Origin: Apteryx mantelli
Lineage: Eukaryota > Chordata > Aves > Apterygiformes > Apterygidae
NCBI RefSeq assembly: GCF_036417845.1
Contig: NC_089984.1
Location: 30,167,447-30,231,446, forward strand
DNA length: 64,000 nt
Reading direction: 5' to 3'
Of this stretch, positions 38,572 through 52,300 are shown piece after piece. How positions within the stretch are numbered: position 1 is the first letter of the stretch; every line of letters starts with the position of its first letter. The notes below the pieces were generated by a model. The model did not search any database. It was not told the DNA's origin and worked only from the letters and a program-made list of their open reading frames with translations. The position numbers and the translations under genes were made by a program.

Positions 38572-38700
38572 GTTTGGAGTGTCTCTTCTGGAAGAGGTCC
38601 CTTGAGATACCTCCCAGTGCTTCTGGAGTGCAAAGAGATGGGGAGTCTGGCTGTGTCTGTGAGGTATCTCAAGGGACTTCTTCCAGAAGAGACCCCAAAT
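38572..38700. repeat. Near-perfect inverted repeat / long hairpin
   Basis: Arms 38581-38612 and 38662-38693 are reverse complements over 32 bases with one difference (31/32). In a plus-strand transcript that position is a G-U pair. Pairing can continue outward to 38572/38700 with two bulged bases and inward by four more pairs, leaving a loop of about 40 bases. It lies in the sense orientation of WBP1L intron 1. Confidence 0.85.
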
Positions 38701-41700
38701 CCCCTTCAATTGCACAGAGGCTAGGTGTTCGTCATTGCTGCCCCAGGGAGCCAGGTGCAGGATAGTGCCAAACTGTATGTTTTCCATGCTGTCTCAACTG
38801 ACTTTGACTGATGGAAATTTGCTCTATTTCATCTGGGAGATGAGGTTTGTAAACTAAACGTATATAAGCCTGTCTCAGGTCCGTGCTGCTCTCTGGTTGT
38901 TGTGGTACTCCAGCTGCGAGCAGTGGTCAGGTGGTAGGATAATCTGTACAAAAGCTGTGAAAGTCTTCAACCATGTACATGCTAATAAAAATACCATACC
39001 TGCTTTGAAGACTGAAAGATCCTCCTTGTCCCATACAGCTTATACCTTAGGCATGGAGCAGGTAGAGGAGAGGAATAGGAAGTGGAAAAAGAGGAAAGGA
39101 GAAGGAAGGAGGACATGTAAGCAATAATAGAACTAGATTGCTTGTGGGATAGTTGTGTACATGACTTGCGGATCTCCTCTTCAGTCAGTGTACCAGAAAT
39201 AGTCTTAAAAAAATAAGTCTGGAGGGGTATGATATATGAGGGTGGAGAAGAGGAGCTTTGGTGGCATATGTTTTCTTTAGAGCACCTAGATATGGTTGCA
39301 TCTTTTACTCATTTTCTTTTCATAGTTTATCTATATAAAGCTCAGGCTGCTTATTTTAGCTTTTAATGTAGACTCTGTCTGTCAAAAGGCTGGTATTATC
39401 TCGCTGTGTACTACAGATTGACAGCTACCCACTCAAAAATGATAGTGGTAATGTAGGATCTGGAAAATGAGCATGTAACAAAACTTTGTCTGCTCTTGTG
39501 TTGCCTTAGACTGTGTTTCTGTCAGATCTGATGGGCTCATAGAGAAGAGCTGCGATGGGGCAGTGCTGGACTTGGAAGATCTCTACAGCAGTGGTTCCTA
39601 CATTTTTAGCTGAATCCCTGACAGCATTTGGCTCTTGTGCTCTCTAGATCCTTGCTGCCCTCACTGCCTCTCATGCCTGCTGCCTACTTCCATCTATGCT
39701 TCAGGCATTTGCTCTGCCCTGCTTGCTCTGGCTGTCAGGGAGAGCTTATAGTTCAGGGTCCGTGCCTCACCTCTCAAAATTGGCCCGTAGACCAGGTGGT
39801 CTAAGGCTGGGAGGTGCCGCAGGAAATGCGTCCTCTAAATAATTCAGGAGGTGGAGCTGTACTGCCTAGCCGCACTGAACAAACATTCCCGAGAACATGC
39901 TGTACTGGGCAGGAGGGTCTGATTTTTCAGGTTAAAATAAGTCCAGGCTGCCTAGGGTCTTAAAAGGTCTTTCTTTTAATTAAGGTTTTTTTTTTTTTTA
40001 GGGGGGCGGGGGGAGGAGAAGGAAGATAATTAGCTCAGCACCATCCAGAGTCCATGTTGCTTAACTGTCTCCCTGACTGTTCTTTGCAATTTCACTTGTA
40101 ATCAGAGCACAAAGCTCTGTTAACAGGAGATGAAGCATTTATCAGCAATTTAAGGGCAGAAATGTTGCGATTATGTAAAAAATTAAAATCAGGGTAAACA
40201 CCACAGGAAAAAGAAATCTAGCTGTGTTCAGTTATGACTGTGCTCATATGACCTTAACTGTGTACCTTAACTGTACTCTCTTCTATCAGTTTGAGGGCAA
40301 GAGAAATGGGGGAATAAGAAATAAATATATTAAAAAATTAGCTTGATCAAGGTTTTTAACCACAAATTTTGTACATAAATCATAATTCTACTGTAGTATG
40401 TCTCTACAGGGCAGAGTAAAGGTTATTTGACTATGTTAACTCTCTGTCTGCTTCCCATGGCATGTAGCTTAATTATCACATAATTTTCTCAACAGTTGTT
40501 TTCTTTAAAAACAAGAGATTTAAGTGAACGCTAACAATGCAACAAGTTTGAGGAATCCGTGTTTCCCTAATAAGGTGGTTTTGAGCCAAAATCTGACAGA
40601 AGCATTCTCTTCTTAAAAACCCATTTCATCCCAAATTAAAGACTTTGCTTGAAGTACTGGGACTTGAGGGATGATTCATCGTGTGTGACAAAGAGGACAA
40701 ATCCTTGCTTTAAGGAAGAGCTCAGCATGACTGTCGCTGCGGCTAACACCCCCGTAAGACCGTGTTTCTGGTCAAGGCTGCAGTCTAGCTCTGGCCACAG
40801 CTCCAATTGCCAAGAGTTTGGCTGCATTTGGGCCTTTTGAGAACATCACTTCAGGTGGTGGCCTGTTTGTGAACAGCAAGGCCTTAATTACCCAGTATGA
40901 GAGAGGGTTATCTCCTCATCTGTAAATTTAAGACAATGTTTGTTGATTAAGCTTTAGTTAGTTGGTTGCAACTGCACTCCCATGTCTCCTGGGTCCTTCA
41001 AGAGGAGAGCTGCTTATATAACTGTAAGATATATTTTGTCTGCCATGATATCTTTGTCTGTGACTCTTGGTTTTTGGCTTGCTGATTTCTACAGTTTTGG
41101 CAGGAGGCAGCAGAGATCAAAGTACGTCCTGTACTTGCTCAGAACAGGAACCTCTAAATAACTCTGCGGATTGGATTAAGGACGACTCGTACTGTGACAA
41201 TTTTACCACCGTGAAGTCCAGTGTCTCATCTGTATAGCACACTTTCCCACTGATTAAAGTTCTTGCATTTGTGACTTGCCCTCACAATAGCATACAGTGC
41301 TGTGAGGCTTTCTGCTTGCATCACTGCAGCTGTGCAGCAGATGTAAAGCCTGGTTGAAAGGGTTGAATGCATCCTGGGTAGGAGCATGGCAATTCTCTTC
41401 AGCGTAGTAGAAGCAACTCTGTAACTAGGACCTGTAAATGCCCTTCTGAGGATTTGCCCTCACCCTCCAAATATTAATTGACCAAAAACCTAACATTACC
41501 TTAAGAATAAATTTGGTCAGCTTTTGTAGTTTGTAGTCTGGTGGAGGGGAGAGCTTGCAAAGCTTCGTCTGCCAGAGTTATTTAGATATGGTTGGGGATT
41601 TTTTCCATCCTCTCGACCTCACAAGCCAAGCCGGGTCAGTCCAGGTCAGCCTGGCCTGGTTAGCAGCAGCATCCAGCAGGTGGCATTCCCCCTGCAGCTG

Positions 41701-42498
41701 TCCCAAAGCTGCAGCTCTGTTGGATGCTGCTGCTGGGTAGCAGAGATCATGCCCAAGGCGGTGATTTCCCTATTGGCCCTTTTAGTGAGACAGAGGGATG
41801 GATGTGGTCAATGTTCAGCCACGTTTCAACAACAGACAGCTATTTGGCCCTGGCTAAAACACCCATCGACCCTTAGCTCTGATTCTTAGGAGTGCTGCTC
41901 TCCTGAGCATCTTCAGGTAGTTACTTTTGTTCTGCTGGTAAAAGTGGGAACTGTGCTCTTTTAGATAGCTCTGTGGGCCTGTATTAAACCAACGTTATGT
42001 TGAGGTTGACCTTTGTCTTTCAGTGGTATTTGAAAGGCATTAACGTAGGTAATATGTTGTCTTTCTTTGTATTCTGAAAATACATGGACATCCTCTGTGG
42101 TAATGAGTTGCCCACTCATTTTGTTTTTTATTTTGTTTCTTTAAGTCATTTTGGGAAGGCTGGGAGATTGAATAGTCATTAGCCAAAGGCAAAAAGCTAG
42201 TAATGGGCTGATCTTCTGGCCTAGCTCTCCCTCCAGTGTTGTCTGTGCTGTGCCCTTTGGTTGTGGCCATGCCTGTGCAAATCTGTCCTTGTCGAGCATG
42301 TTCTGGAGGTTTAGTAACGCAGAGCTGCGTGTGGCCTCTTGTTCTGTCTCATGCCAATATGCATGTTTGGTACTGGGGTTTGCGATGTACCTCTAATCTG
42401 CGCCACTCTGATAACTGTTTTACAGGGTACAAGGTAAGAATTTGCCCTTTCTGGTCGGTTACATAAGAATCTTCTTCACTTAGTAATGCATTTAACTG

Positions 42499-43128
42499 GT
42501 GACTTTATGGCTGTACGTGCTCCTATCTTGCATACATTTGCATGAGTTCCTGGGCATGAATCCAGGCCAAATAGGTGAACTGCTCCTGCCAGAGTTGCAC
42601 TGCAGTCTTTGCAACATGGAGGAAAGTACACAGCACGTCAGAGACATCTCAAAGGCAGTCTTTGAGTTGGGGAAGGTGACAATCTCAGAAGGGCTATTAA
42701 TCACAGCAGAGCAGAGATGCTTGTTGCGTGCTGCAGGACAACCTGATTACCAGGTTTTGATCTGGGCTTCTGAATCAGAAGAAAGTGAGCCCACAGTTTG
42801 GGAGAGTACCCCAGTATGGCTTCATGGAGAGATGCTGATGGAGTACAGGCTCCTCCTGCTCCCCTGTGTGGTTACAAAACCCATGGATAACAAGCTTGGT
42901 TTTGAGATGCCAACAGCTGGTGCTGTAGCAATGGAGCTCTCTGAGTCAAAACCTAGCGCGGCTGAGCCTGTGAGCAGTGCATATAACAAGCACGCCCGAA
43001 ATAACAGCTGGCATGGAGAGAGCAGGCTTGCCAAGCAGGAATTGCCTGGCTATACCTTGACAAGGAGCGTGTTGGTGCAGTTGCATCTTTCATGCTTTTT
43101 TTTCATGATTTTTGCAGATACTGTTTGA
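42499..43128 (+). other. Long unexplained ORF in WBP1L intron 1
   Basis: Open for 209 codons from a GTG, or 190 codons from the first ATG (42556). It is the longest ORF in the AT-richer half of the window. The product is not repetitive, contains no transmembrane helix I can point to except near its C-terminal end, and matches no family I recognise. No splice or poly(A) context supports it. It is kept as a candidate only. Confidence 0.2.
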
Positions 43129-46100
43129 CTGTAAATGAAGGCACAAGGTGCTGTAGAGACCTGCCGCTTATCTGCTTACACAAGGAGGAACTGCATTTTT
43201 TTCTAATGACATGATTATTGGTGGGATCACTGCCCCTACTATTATTTTTAGATGACCCCTGTAGTCTCTGCAATGGCTTGTGAAACTGCCATGGAGCACC
43301 TGGCTGGAGAGGGCTTCCTGGGTGCAAAATGAGGTAACACGTGCAGCTGACCAAACCACTGGATGCCAGTGTGGCCAGTGCCACCTGGCATGCTGTGTCC
43401 TGAACAACACCTGCAAAGAGAAAGGAGGGACTTTATTTTGTTCAGAGACAACTCGTGTTGCTGCTGGTTTGCAGGCCTCCTCCACAGAGCCAGTAACTTC
43501 ATCTGTCGTCACCTGAGCTGAGACCAAACCAGCAAGAGAAAAAAGGATATCTTTTGTGCCCATATCCTTTCAATGATGGTGATGTGCGCAAATATGTACT
43601 GCTGTTTCCTGTCACTTAACTTCCTCCTTGTGTCCTGGGTTTGTAAGAGAAATCTGCAGAAAATTTAAATGCAGTTTCCTGACTCTTACTTCTTCGCAAG
43701 CACTTTTACGTCAGCACATTGTACAGCAAACCCAATTATTGACAGCACGCTGACGGCTTGCTAGCAAGTGACAACTTGAGCATACGAGAAATCACCAGTG
43801 TGTTGGGAGACAAAGCTTCTTTGCCATTTAAAATAGTGTTGCCCTCTTGCTGATAATGGGTTGCAGAGGTGTACATGGGCATGTTCTTACAGTTCTCACC
43901 AGCCGTATGGTCTTGGGTATAGGGATATGGGAGAACAGGAACATCTGTCCACCTAAGTTCGTGAAGTGGTCATGGCTCCTGAATTGCAGTGTGTTGTAGG
44001 CTTCGGTTGTTACGGTGCAGAGGAGAGTTCACAGGCGTTTGTTACCTAAGGGGGAGGCTGTAAGTTGGGGGCCAAAATGAGGAGCAATTTTTCAGACATC
44101 TTCCTCCAGATCTTGGTTCTGCTCCCTTTCCCTTCAGTTGGGCTCCATGAACGGCATGACCAGTTTCTCAGACTTGTCCTTGTCCTGTTCCAAGTCCTCT
44201 CCTCCATCTCGCTCGCAGGTTTTGGTTGGCACCTGATGTCCTGCAGCAGTTTATCTGAGCCCTTTCCTTTCCTCATGGGGGTTTAAGGCATAAGGACCCT
44301 GAGTGGAATCCTGAGGGCTAGCAGAGGAAAGCATTTACATGAAGAAATGAAAGATCCACTAGTAGTATATAAAAAAAAAAATCCCTCTTTTTCCTCTTCT
44401 GCATTACTATGAGGCAAAAGTTTGCTGCTTCTGGCAGTGATATGTTTTTATTTCATCTCAAGTTCTGGTCTGCACAAGGCAGTGATAGAAATTAGTGAGG
44501 CAACGAGGCAACTCAAGAGCAGAGGTCTTTTTAGGAGGAGGGATCTGTGAGGTATCATGATCAAAGCAGAAACTAATTGTATCTTAGCTCTATTTCAGGC
44601 TAAGGGAGCCTGTCAAGATACTGATTTGCCAAAAGTCCTGGAGTGGGACAGAGTGATTTTTACCCAGGAAAACAGTGAATTCTGTTGATACCAAGAAGAC
44701 AGTTTGCAGAAGGAGGCGAGCTTTATGCAGTTATCGGTCAGGGGGTGCGTGTGTGCGTGTGTCCCCATTAATAATTTTTGAACCTGCTGGCCACTTTGAA
44801 CCAAATTTGACAAAGAGAGAGAGGCCTCAAAGATGTGTAAGATTTCAACAATTCCTGAAAGCAGGTAGACACAGAGAGATCCTAAAAAACCAGAAAAAGC
44901 ATCACTGACTAAAAAGCTACAATTGGGAGCTTATTAAGCACTGGGAAATTTGTGAGACAGTCGTTGACTGGCTTGATATATGCCCTAGCTTCTGTGCAAG
45001 CTTCAGTTGGAGCTCACAGTTTCCTAGGCTGCAAAGTCAATCAACCTTGTGGAACAAATTGAGAGGAGGTCAGCTTTACGGAGCTCCAGTGGTTACAGAA
45101 CTACTTTTATTTTTCTTTTTTTGTGTCCTGCTGGCTGAACAGCAAATTGAAGGGGAAAAGGCTGATAAGCTGTAGAGACAGCCATGAAGAGTGTGTTTTG
45201 CCGGGAATCTCACCAGCCATCTTGAGCTTTCCTTGTACAAAAGGTGTCGAGCATTGCCTGTTGGAAGCTGGGAGGAAAATCAAACATTAATGGCATGCCA
45301 GCAGACGTTGCAGAGGCTTTTTAATGAGGAGAACTGAGTCACACTTTTCTCTCATGTCCTAGCAAAGACAGTGTTGCAGACAGATATGATCAGAAGGTCA
45401 AGCACTGTTGTCCATATGAGACTTTTTTTTTTTTAACTTAATATGGAACTGGAGCTTATAATCAAGACAGTTTAGGATAATGCTGTCACCGAAATCACCT
45501 TTTGGTAACAATGCTGTCATTCAAACAATAATTGTGACAGCCACGCCAGAAGCGTGACATTGAAAGAGTCCAAACATGCAGAAATACTCATCCTTGCCAA
45601 GCTTTATATTCCTGATGGTTTGTAATAAGTTTTTATTTGTTAATACTGTGTCAGTAGTTGCACGTTTAAAATTTCTTCCCCGCATCCTCTTTTAAATCTC
45701 AAGTGGTGGATGGTGGCCAACAAGAAGCCACAGAAACTGCATGTCTCCTGCCTCCAACAGGAGCTCAAGCCGTTCCATTGCACCAAGTGCTCCCTCTGAC
45801 AGTAGTTGTACTGGTTGTGGGCTAAAAAAACCATCCTGCGGAGCTGGCAGCGTGCTGCAAAAGCATCTTTTAAAGCTGTCTGGCTGGACTAAACAGGAGT
45901 TTTAGTATACTGGTATAGAATGAAAGGGTTAAATGCTGGCTGGGATCAGTCTCAGCCAGGACCCAGGGGAAGGGCTGGAAGTGGTGGTGGGCTTCCTGCC
46001 AGCAATGGTAGTAAAGGTGGGGCAAAACCTTGGAAGAATACAACGTATCTTCAAGGCCAGGATTTAGACTGGCTGATCTCATCCTAAATATCAATTTCTG

Positions 46101-49100
46101 TAATCATATCACCAAAATTACCAAAAATGTTCCTTCCCCCCATTCTTGGGGAGAGGAAAGTCTTTTATTCAGATAGAGTCTGAAAGACCTTTACTGTGTG
46201 CTTGGAAAGCATTTAATACAGCTACCTGAATGTGAGTGAAGGTCATGACTCATGTCTGGGTCTCTTGTGTGATGAATTCCTGCTTTTGTTACCGGTTGTC
46301 TCATCTGTTAGTTTGCAGACCGCTTTTCAAACAGCAAATGCTGAAGAGGAGGAGGGTTGAGTGTGTATTGTGTTGTCTTCAAATTACCCTGTCATTTTGA
46401 CTTCTGTCTTTTAAAAAGAAGCTAACTTCGCAAACAGCTTTCATTGACTCTTCAGTCTCGGGTGATCTGAAGTTTAGATAAAACAGGCTTGCAGACATCT
46501 GTCACTGCTGACTGTCTCCGTTTGCTGACACTTAGCACTTTGACTCAGACAAAGCCAATCTTAACTTGCAGCATCAAAAATAAGTTAGCTCTTAATTTCT
46601 CTCTCTCCTCTTTTTAGCAGTATTGTTTTTTTGTCTGATTGTTCTGTTTCTTTCTCCTACCCATCTCATTAGGAATTTTTTGCATCTCGTACTTGATTAT
46701 TAAATATTACCCTCGTGTTTGCTGCTCGTTATTTTATCAAGTTTCTTGCTTTTCTGCTCTGTCCTTGTATCCGCGTCCTTCCTGGGGCTTGCCAGAGTAT
46801 GTGATCACACTAAATCACCAGAGTGGTTAGGCTGTGGGAGCAAGAGTCGTGAGGTTTATTCTCCTTTGGCCCACCCAGTGCCCGCAGGCCTGTCCCCTGA
46901 CTGCAAAGTCTGAGGGTCATCTTTGCCTTAAATGATGAATTCAAATAACCCCAAAAGTCTGGAATGATTTTGCTCTTCATATGATTGTTTTTCCTTCTGA
47001 AAACCGTAGGCTGCTTTCTCTGGAAGGACTAACTGAACAGGAGGTCCTTCTTTATTTTCAGCATGCTGCATATTTATTGAGAAGTACTGTGCCAGGAAAA
47101 CTTTGGATTATGGGACCAGACAAATCTGTTGTTGCCTTGTTTCACCTTTGCTGGCACATAATTCCAGGCTGATATGAAGTGTAAGGGCTTGCTGAATTCC
47201 CTGCGTGGACAGAGCTCAGACAAAACTCCTGTATTCACAACCTATTGCAGAGCAGATAAACTTCTGAGGACAGAAAGAGTGGCACTGATGATTCCTTGTA
47301 TGTGTCGTATTATATAGTAGCATATAACCAAAATTCTCGCTATAATCCTGCTCCTAAAGATTTTAGAGGCAGGTCCCAAGGGATTAAATACCTCCAAGTG
47401 TGTCCTGATAAAACAGGACTATATTTGTTTATGTAAGCAATGAATATTTTGGCTTTGGCTTGAGAATGTAATGATCTGCAAAGGAAGGAAAAGAGCACTA
47501 GATGAGATGTTCAAAATGCATCTGTGAAATTGCCTGCCTGCCTTAGGGTGATCTGAAGGCTGGGTGAGCTGTTGGGGCTGATGTAGCCATTACTATGCAG
47601 GTAGTACACAGAAAGTTAATTTTACAGATCCTGAAACTTTAAGTTTTAGTGGCAATTTACAAGTTGGGATAGACTCTTAAACTCATTTATCTGCATTCTT
47701 GCTACAAGAGCTCTTTTTATCGCTAGCTCTCCTCTTGCACAGGCCCTGCCTGCCAACAGTTCTTCTGCAGGCACGTTCCTTCAGGACAGGGTGCAAGGTA
47801 AAACTTGTTTATGTTTTCAAATAATGTCTTTAATTAAAGAAACAGGCTTTAAAAATACTGCTCTTATCATGCTCAATCCATTAACTTTTTCATTTACAGC
47901 TCTCAAGCTGCTTTTGTATTTGTCAGCTTTTTCCCCTCCTTGACAGCAGGCATCTTGTATGTTGTAGACTGTTGAGATCTCTTGAGAGTGAAGTGTCTTG
48001 ATAGTATACCTAGCCCTAAAGAGGAGTGGGAAGGTGGAAGATGGAAAAACAGACTTAAAGGAAGTTTTTTGTTTTTAGTTGTTGGTGGGTGTTTTTGAGG
48101 GTGAACTTAAAAATATTATCAAAAATAGAGTGATTTGTTTGTTTGTTTTTAAAAAGTCGCAGTGTGCTCTTGAGTCCTTCATTTGGCATGCTGGTGCTTT
48201 TTGCACGAACTTTTCAGTTCTGATCCTGGCTTATACCACATGTCACTGAACAAGTAACTTTAGATTTCTCATCTTAATGCCATCATTTTAGATGATGAGC
48301 GTGCTACGAGCTGTTTTCTTTGTATCACAATACTGGTAGTTGTGTGATACCTTGTGTATAAGTATTACATAATTTCTCTCCTCGGTTGGAGGCCTAAACA
48401 AGAGTCTTCAGGTCTGAATTATTAATTGTTAACTGAGAGACTTCTGTTTTTCTTCTGTAAGGTTTCGGTCCAAAGGTTTTCAATGGCCACGAGTGCTATG
48501 GTCAAACTGTATCTAATTATTGAGATAGTTTTATTGTTCTTGGCTCCTGCTGTGCTTGAGTGGGGACTATTCTTCTATTGGTCTGGAAAGCGTTACTGTC
48601 AATTATCAACTTGCGAAGACACATGAGAATCAAGCTTTTGGGCACCTCATGAATTGCATGTGCTGTTGACTGCACAGAAAACGAATATTCCAAGTGAAGC
48701 TTTTCCTTCTTCTCAACTCTTGGTTAACTGGTTCTGTAGTGAAGTCAGAAAGTTGAATTTCTTGTATCGTATTCTCCCTTGGAGGCAACAGAATGCGGAG
48801 ATGCAGACTTGGGACTAAACCAGCAGGTTGAGTGAGCAGAGCTGTGAAACGAGAGCGAGCTTGCTGAAATCCAAACATAATATCTGAAAAGGGAGTACAG
48901 AACTTGAACTGGCAGCGCAAACTGTTTTGTTAGCTGCGTTTTAGCTTGAAAAAGCCTCAAACGTGTAGAACAGGGTAGTCTGTTTTCTAGACCTTCATAG
49001 CACATACCGAAATCTTCAGATGGCTGGGAACCACAAAACCCTACCTTTTTATTTTTATATCCATATATATATATATATATGGAGAGTGAAGGGGAGCAGG

Positions 49101-49308
49101 AGCCTGGAGCAGCTTGCCAGCAGGTCTGCCCACAGCAGGATGGTGCTGTGCTGGGCAGGCAGAGTGGTTTCCAAGTGCCCCCGAGATGCAGACGTCAGCA
49201 CCCAAGCTTGCCTTGCTTTCTTTGGCAGTGGGGAGTTGGACTACCCAGCAACCCAGCTGCTGGGAAGGCTCAGATGTCTGATTTGTTTCAGTTCGTTAGA
49301 TGATGGGA

Positions 49309-49341
49309 TGCCTTTTGTAATACCCAACCTTCTGCAAAGGG
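49309..49341 (+). CDS. Possible alternative WBP1L first coding exon
   Basis: ATG CCT TTT opens an 11-codon segment, MPFVIPNLLQR, that ends at a good donor, AGG/GTAAGA, in phase 0, the phase needed to join the WBP1L second exon. Human WBP1L has a short isoform that starts MPFLLGLRQ before DKEACVG, as recalled. The resemblance is limited to the first three residues, length and phase. Confidence 0.2.
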
Positions 49342-52300
49342 TAAGAAGAAGCTCTGATATGTTGAAAAAGGTTGTTTTATGTTTGCACACTGAAGACACA
49401 TCCTCCATTTCCAAACAAGCGTGTCTTGCTTCTTTTGCTATTTTATGTTGTACCTTTCATTCAGGTGATGGACTGAACCAGCCAGCTGGACTTCCGAGGT
49501 TTTTAGTGCTAACTGATCTCAGTCCTGGGTGCTTGGGCTTTCTGTAGAGCAGAAGCCTTTCAGGTAACCCTGCTGTCCTTCAGAAAAGAGACTGAACAGA
49601 GCACTTCTGCCTGGGTGATGGGTGTTCATACTTGCGGTCATCGCTCTCATTAATGTGAGAGCTTATGCTGTTTGTGTCAATAACACCTTTGATCCACTTA
49701 CTTAAATTAGATAGTGGGTGTCCTGCAGAAGTGATCTCTGTAATAGGTGTGAAGTGCCTTGCAAGGTTATGCTGCCACATGATGGTTAATACAAGTTTAT
49801 AAAACCAAGCTTTAGTCTGTAGACTATGAACAGTTTCCCAAGCACAGTTCTCCATGTTGTAGTCTGCAGCAAACATGATTTACTCTCAGCTGATTGACCT
49901 TGTGTGCACTTGTGCCCATGGAAGTAGCAGATGAAATCAAGTGGTCTGAGCACTAATCTGCAAGTCACAAACAGTAGGCTATTATTTAGTGAGAATGCAC
50001 CACAAGCCTCTTGCTCCAGCATTCTCATTCAAAAGGTCACTTCCGTGAGTTTGTGAGCAGCTGAATTTAATGTTCTTTCTCGGCAAGGCAGGCCACACTG
50101 GAGAGCTCATAATTATAATAAATACAACTTTGTTCTCAGCTGAAAAATTCATCTGAAATAAATTTTTCCAGCCCTTCCAAGAAATGCTTCTAGTAAGATA
50201 AATAAAAGCAATTCTTGCCGATTTCGCATTCATTCAGCAGGAATGTCAGTGGGTGTAGGGTGCCTCCACTTAAGTCACTCATCACAGTGCCTTCTGGGCT
50301 CTATCAGCTTGTATATTCAATAGCTGGCCACGACTAGCATTTGCAAATTGGGTTTCTCGCAAACCACTTAAAGCCAAGTTTGTTATTTCCTACTTGGTTT
50401 GAATCCTGCTTACCACTCTGAGTAAAATCATTCTTAACAGCAAGTACAGAGAGTTCAGTTAGGCCCTCAGCTTGACTAAACTTTAAACAATGCTTTGATA
50501 GGTGCATCTGTTTTTAGGGACGTGCATGTATTTATACAAGCTTTTGTGGCTTTTCTGGTTGGCACTGCTGCGTAGGCAAAGTAGATTTGTTTGCTTCTGT
50601 GTTCTGTTTTGCAACACTGGAAATACAGAAAAAAGTCTCTGCCTAAACACAGAAGAAAAGCTTACAGGATTTTTTTTTTTTCCTGAACTTCTAAGCAAGT
50701 ACTTAAGCAGAAAATCCCCTCTTTTGCTTTCATCTTTCAAAAGACTGAGCAGTGTGTGAAATACTCTTGACTTCCCTGATTATTTTTCTTTTTTGACCAA
50801 GTACAGCAACGGGGCTGTACTAGCTGGTCATGGTCCTGCTGAGAGCTGAGTCTTCGTGTTGTTTCTTTAGGTCTATGAGCAAGTCTAGTTACTTTTCAGG
50901 TTTTGGAGGAGCTGTACCAGGTGACCATCGAGTCTCTTTGTCCTTTCCCTGCAGAGATACTAGATAAGCGGTTCCCATCTTCTCCACTCATAGGCCTGAC
51001 TTGAAACTGCCACGACCTTGGGTTTGGGAACCTCCTGGTATTATCGTACAGCTGCTTATTGCTGCAAGGTCGTTGTTTTGCAGGGCTCTGCTGCGGAAGC
51101 TGTGAGGCTGCAAGGGAGGAAAGACTTGTACGGCAATGTCAATGGTAAATGAAAGACAACGCAGCCATTCTAGTCTTTTGATGAGTTTGGACAGCCCTGT
51201 GCTCTTCTGCTTGGCATGATGAACCGCGTGTAAGCTGCAGCACCTAGCATCTTGTCTCACTGCCTTTCTTCCTTTTCTTTTTGGTGAGGGACAGGTGTGG
51301 AGGTCTTTCTAAAGGAAAGAAGAGCTTGGTTTCTGGCAGAGAGAAAGTGGAGGGAGCTCAGTGAAATCTGACCACTCAGACTTCATTAAATGGAAGTGAT
51401 AGTCATGGGCCTGGGGAGGAGGGGTAGAAACTCATTTTACTTCCATTCATGTCTGTGTGCTAAGCTAGATATTCATCTCTCAAAGACTTGATATCTCTTC
51501 AAGCCACTGTGGATTTCTACTGATGCTGGAGAATGATCAAAGGGAAAATATGCTCTTTGTCATCAGACTATCAGTTAGTACCTTGGGTTGCATTCCGTAT
51601 TGATCAGGAGCAGATTTCATCAGCGCTTAGATGATGACCGTCTGCCTCTTTTTCTCATGGTATTCTTCCCTCTCCTTGCTGGTTGTCTTTGTTCTTCCTG
51701 CTACATTCCTCTTCCTGCTGCAAGTCTTTGTGTTCGCTTTATTTTATCTATTGCAATGATCAGGGATTGCATGCTTGGTACTTGCTAATGAAGCTTCTTT
51801 GGCAGTGAGAGCACCAGGGAAGCTCATTTAAACAAAGTGGTGTTTTAGGATGTCTCCAGGCATCCTGACCCTATGTGCAGACACAGTTTATTTTTGAAAG
51901 GTTGTCTTGAACTATAGAGTTAGAAAATCGGTCCTAAAATGAAAACATACATTCTACAAAATGTGAATTTCACATGGGCTATGTAAACTTGTAGTTTGTG
52001 TTAGGTCTGGTCTTTGGAAAATATGCAGCACTGTTGTCCAGGAAGTTACAGTGCAAGAAACATGGGGAACTTCTGAAAGTCACGTTAACTGTGTCCCCTT
52101 GGAGAATTGCCTCAGCAATCCTGACCTCTGCATTACTGCCATGTGCTTTATAGGAGACTAGCAAAGGAGGTCACTTGGGCAATTGCCAGATTCTCTAGGT
52201 TACATACATTAGCACAGCGCTATGACCTGCAGCAAGAATAATGCTGTACTTCCCAGAAGACTGCCCAGAGACTCGTCCTCTGCCCCTGTGTGTGCGTGGT

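Noticed and set aside
43533-43570. Short inverted repeat AAAGGATAT..ATATCCTTT.
   Set aside because: A nine-base stem is expected by chance in 64 kb and has no supporting context.
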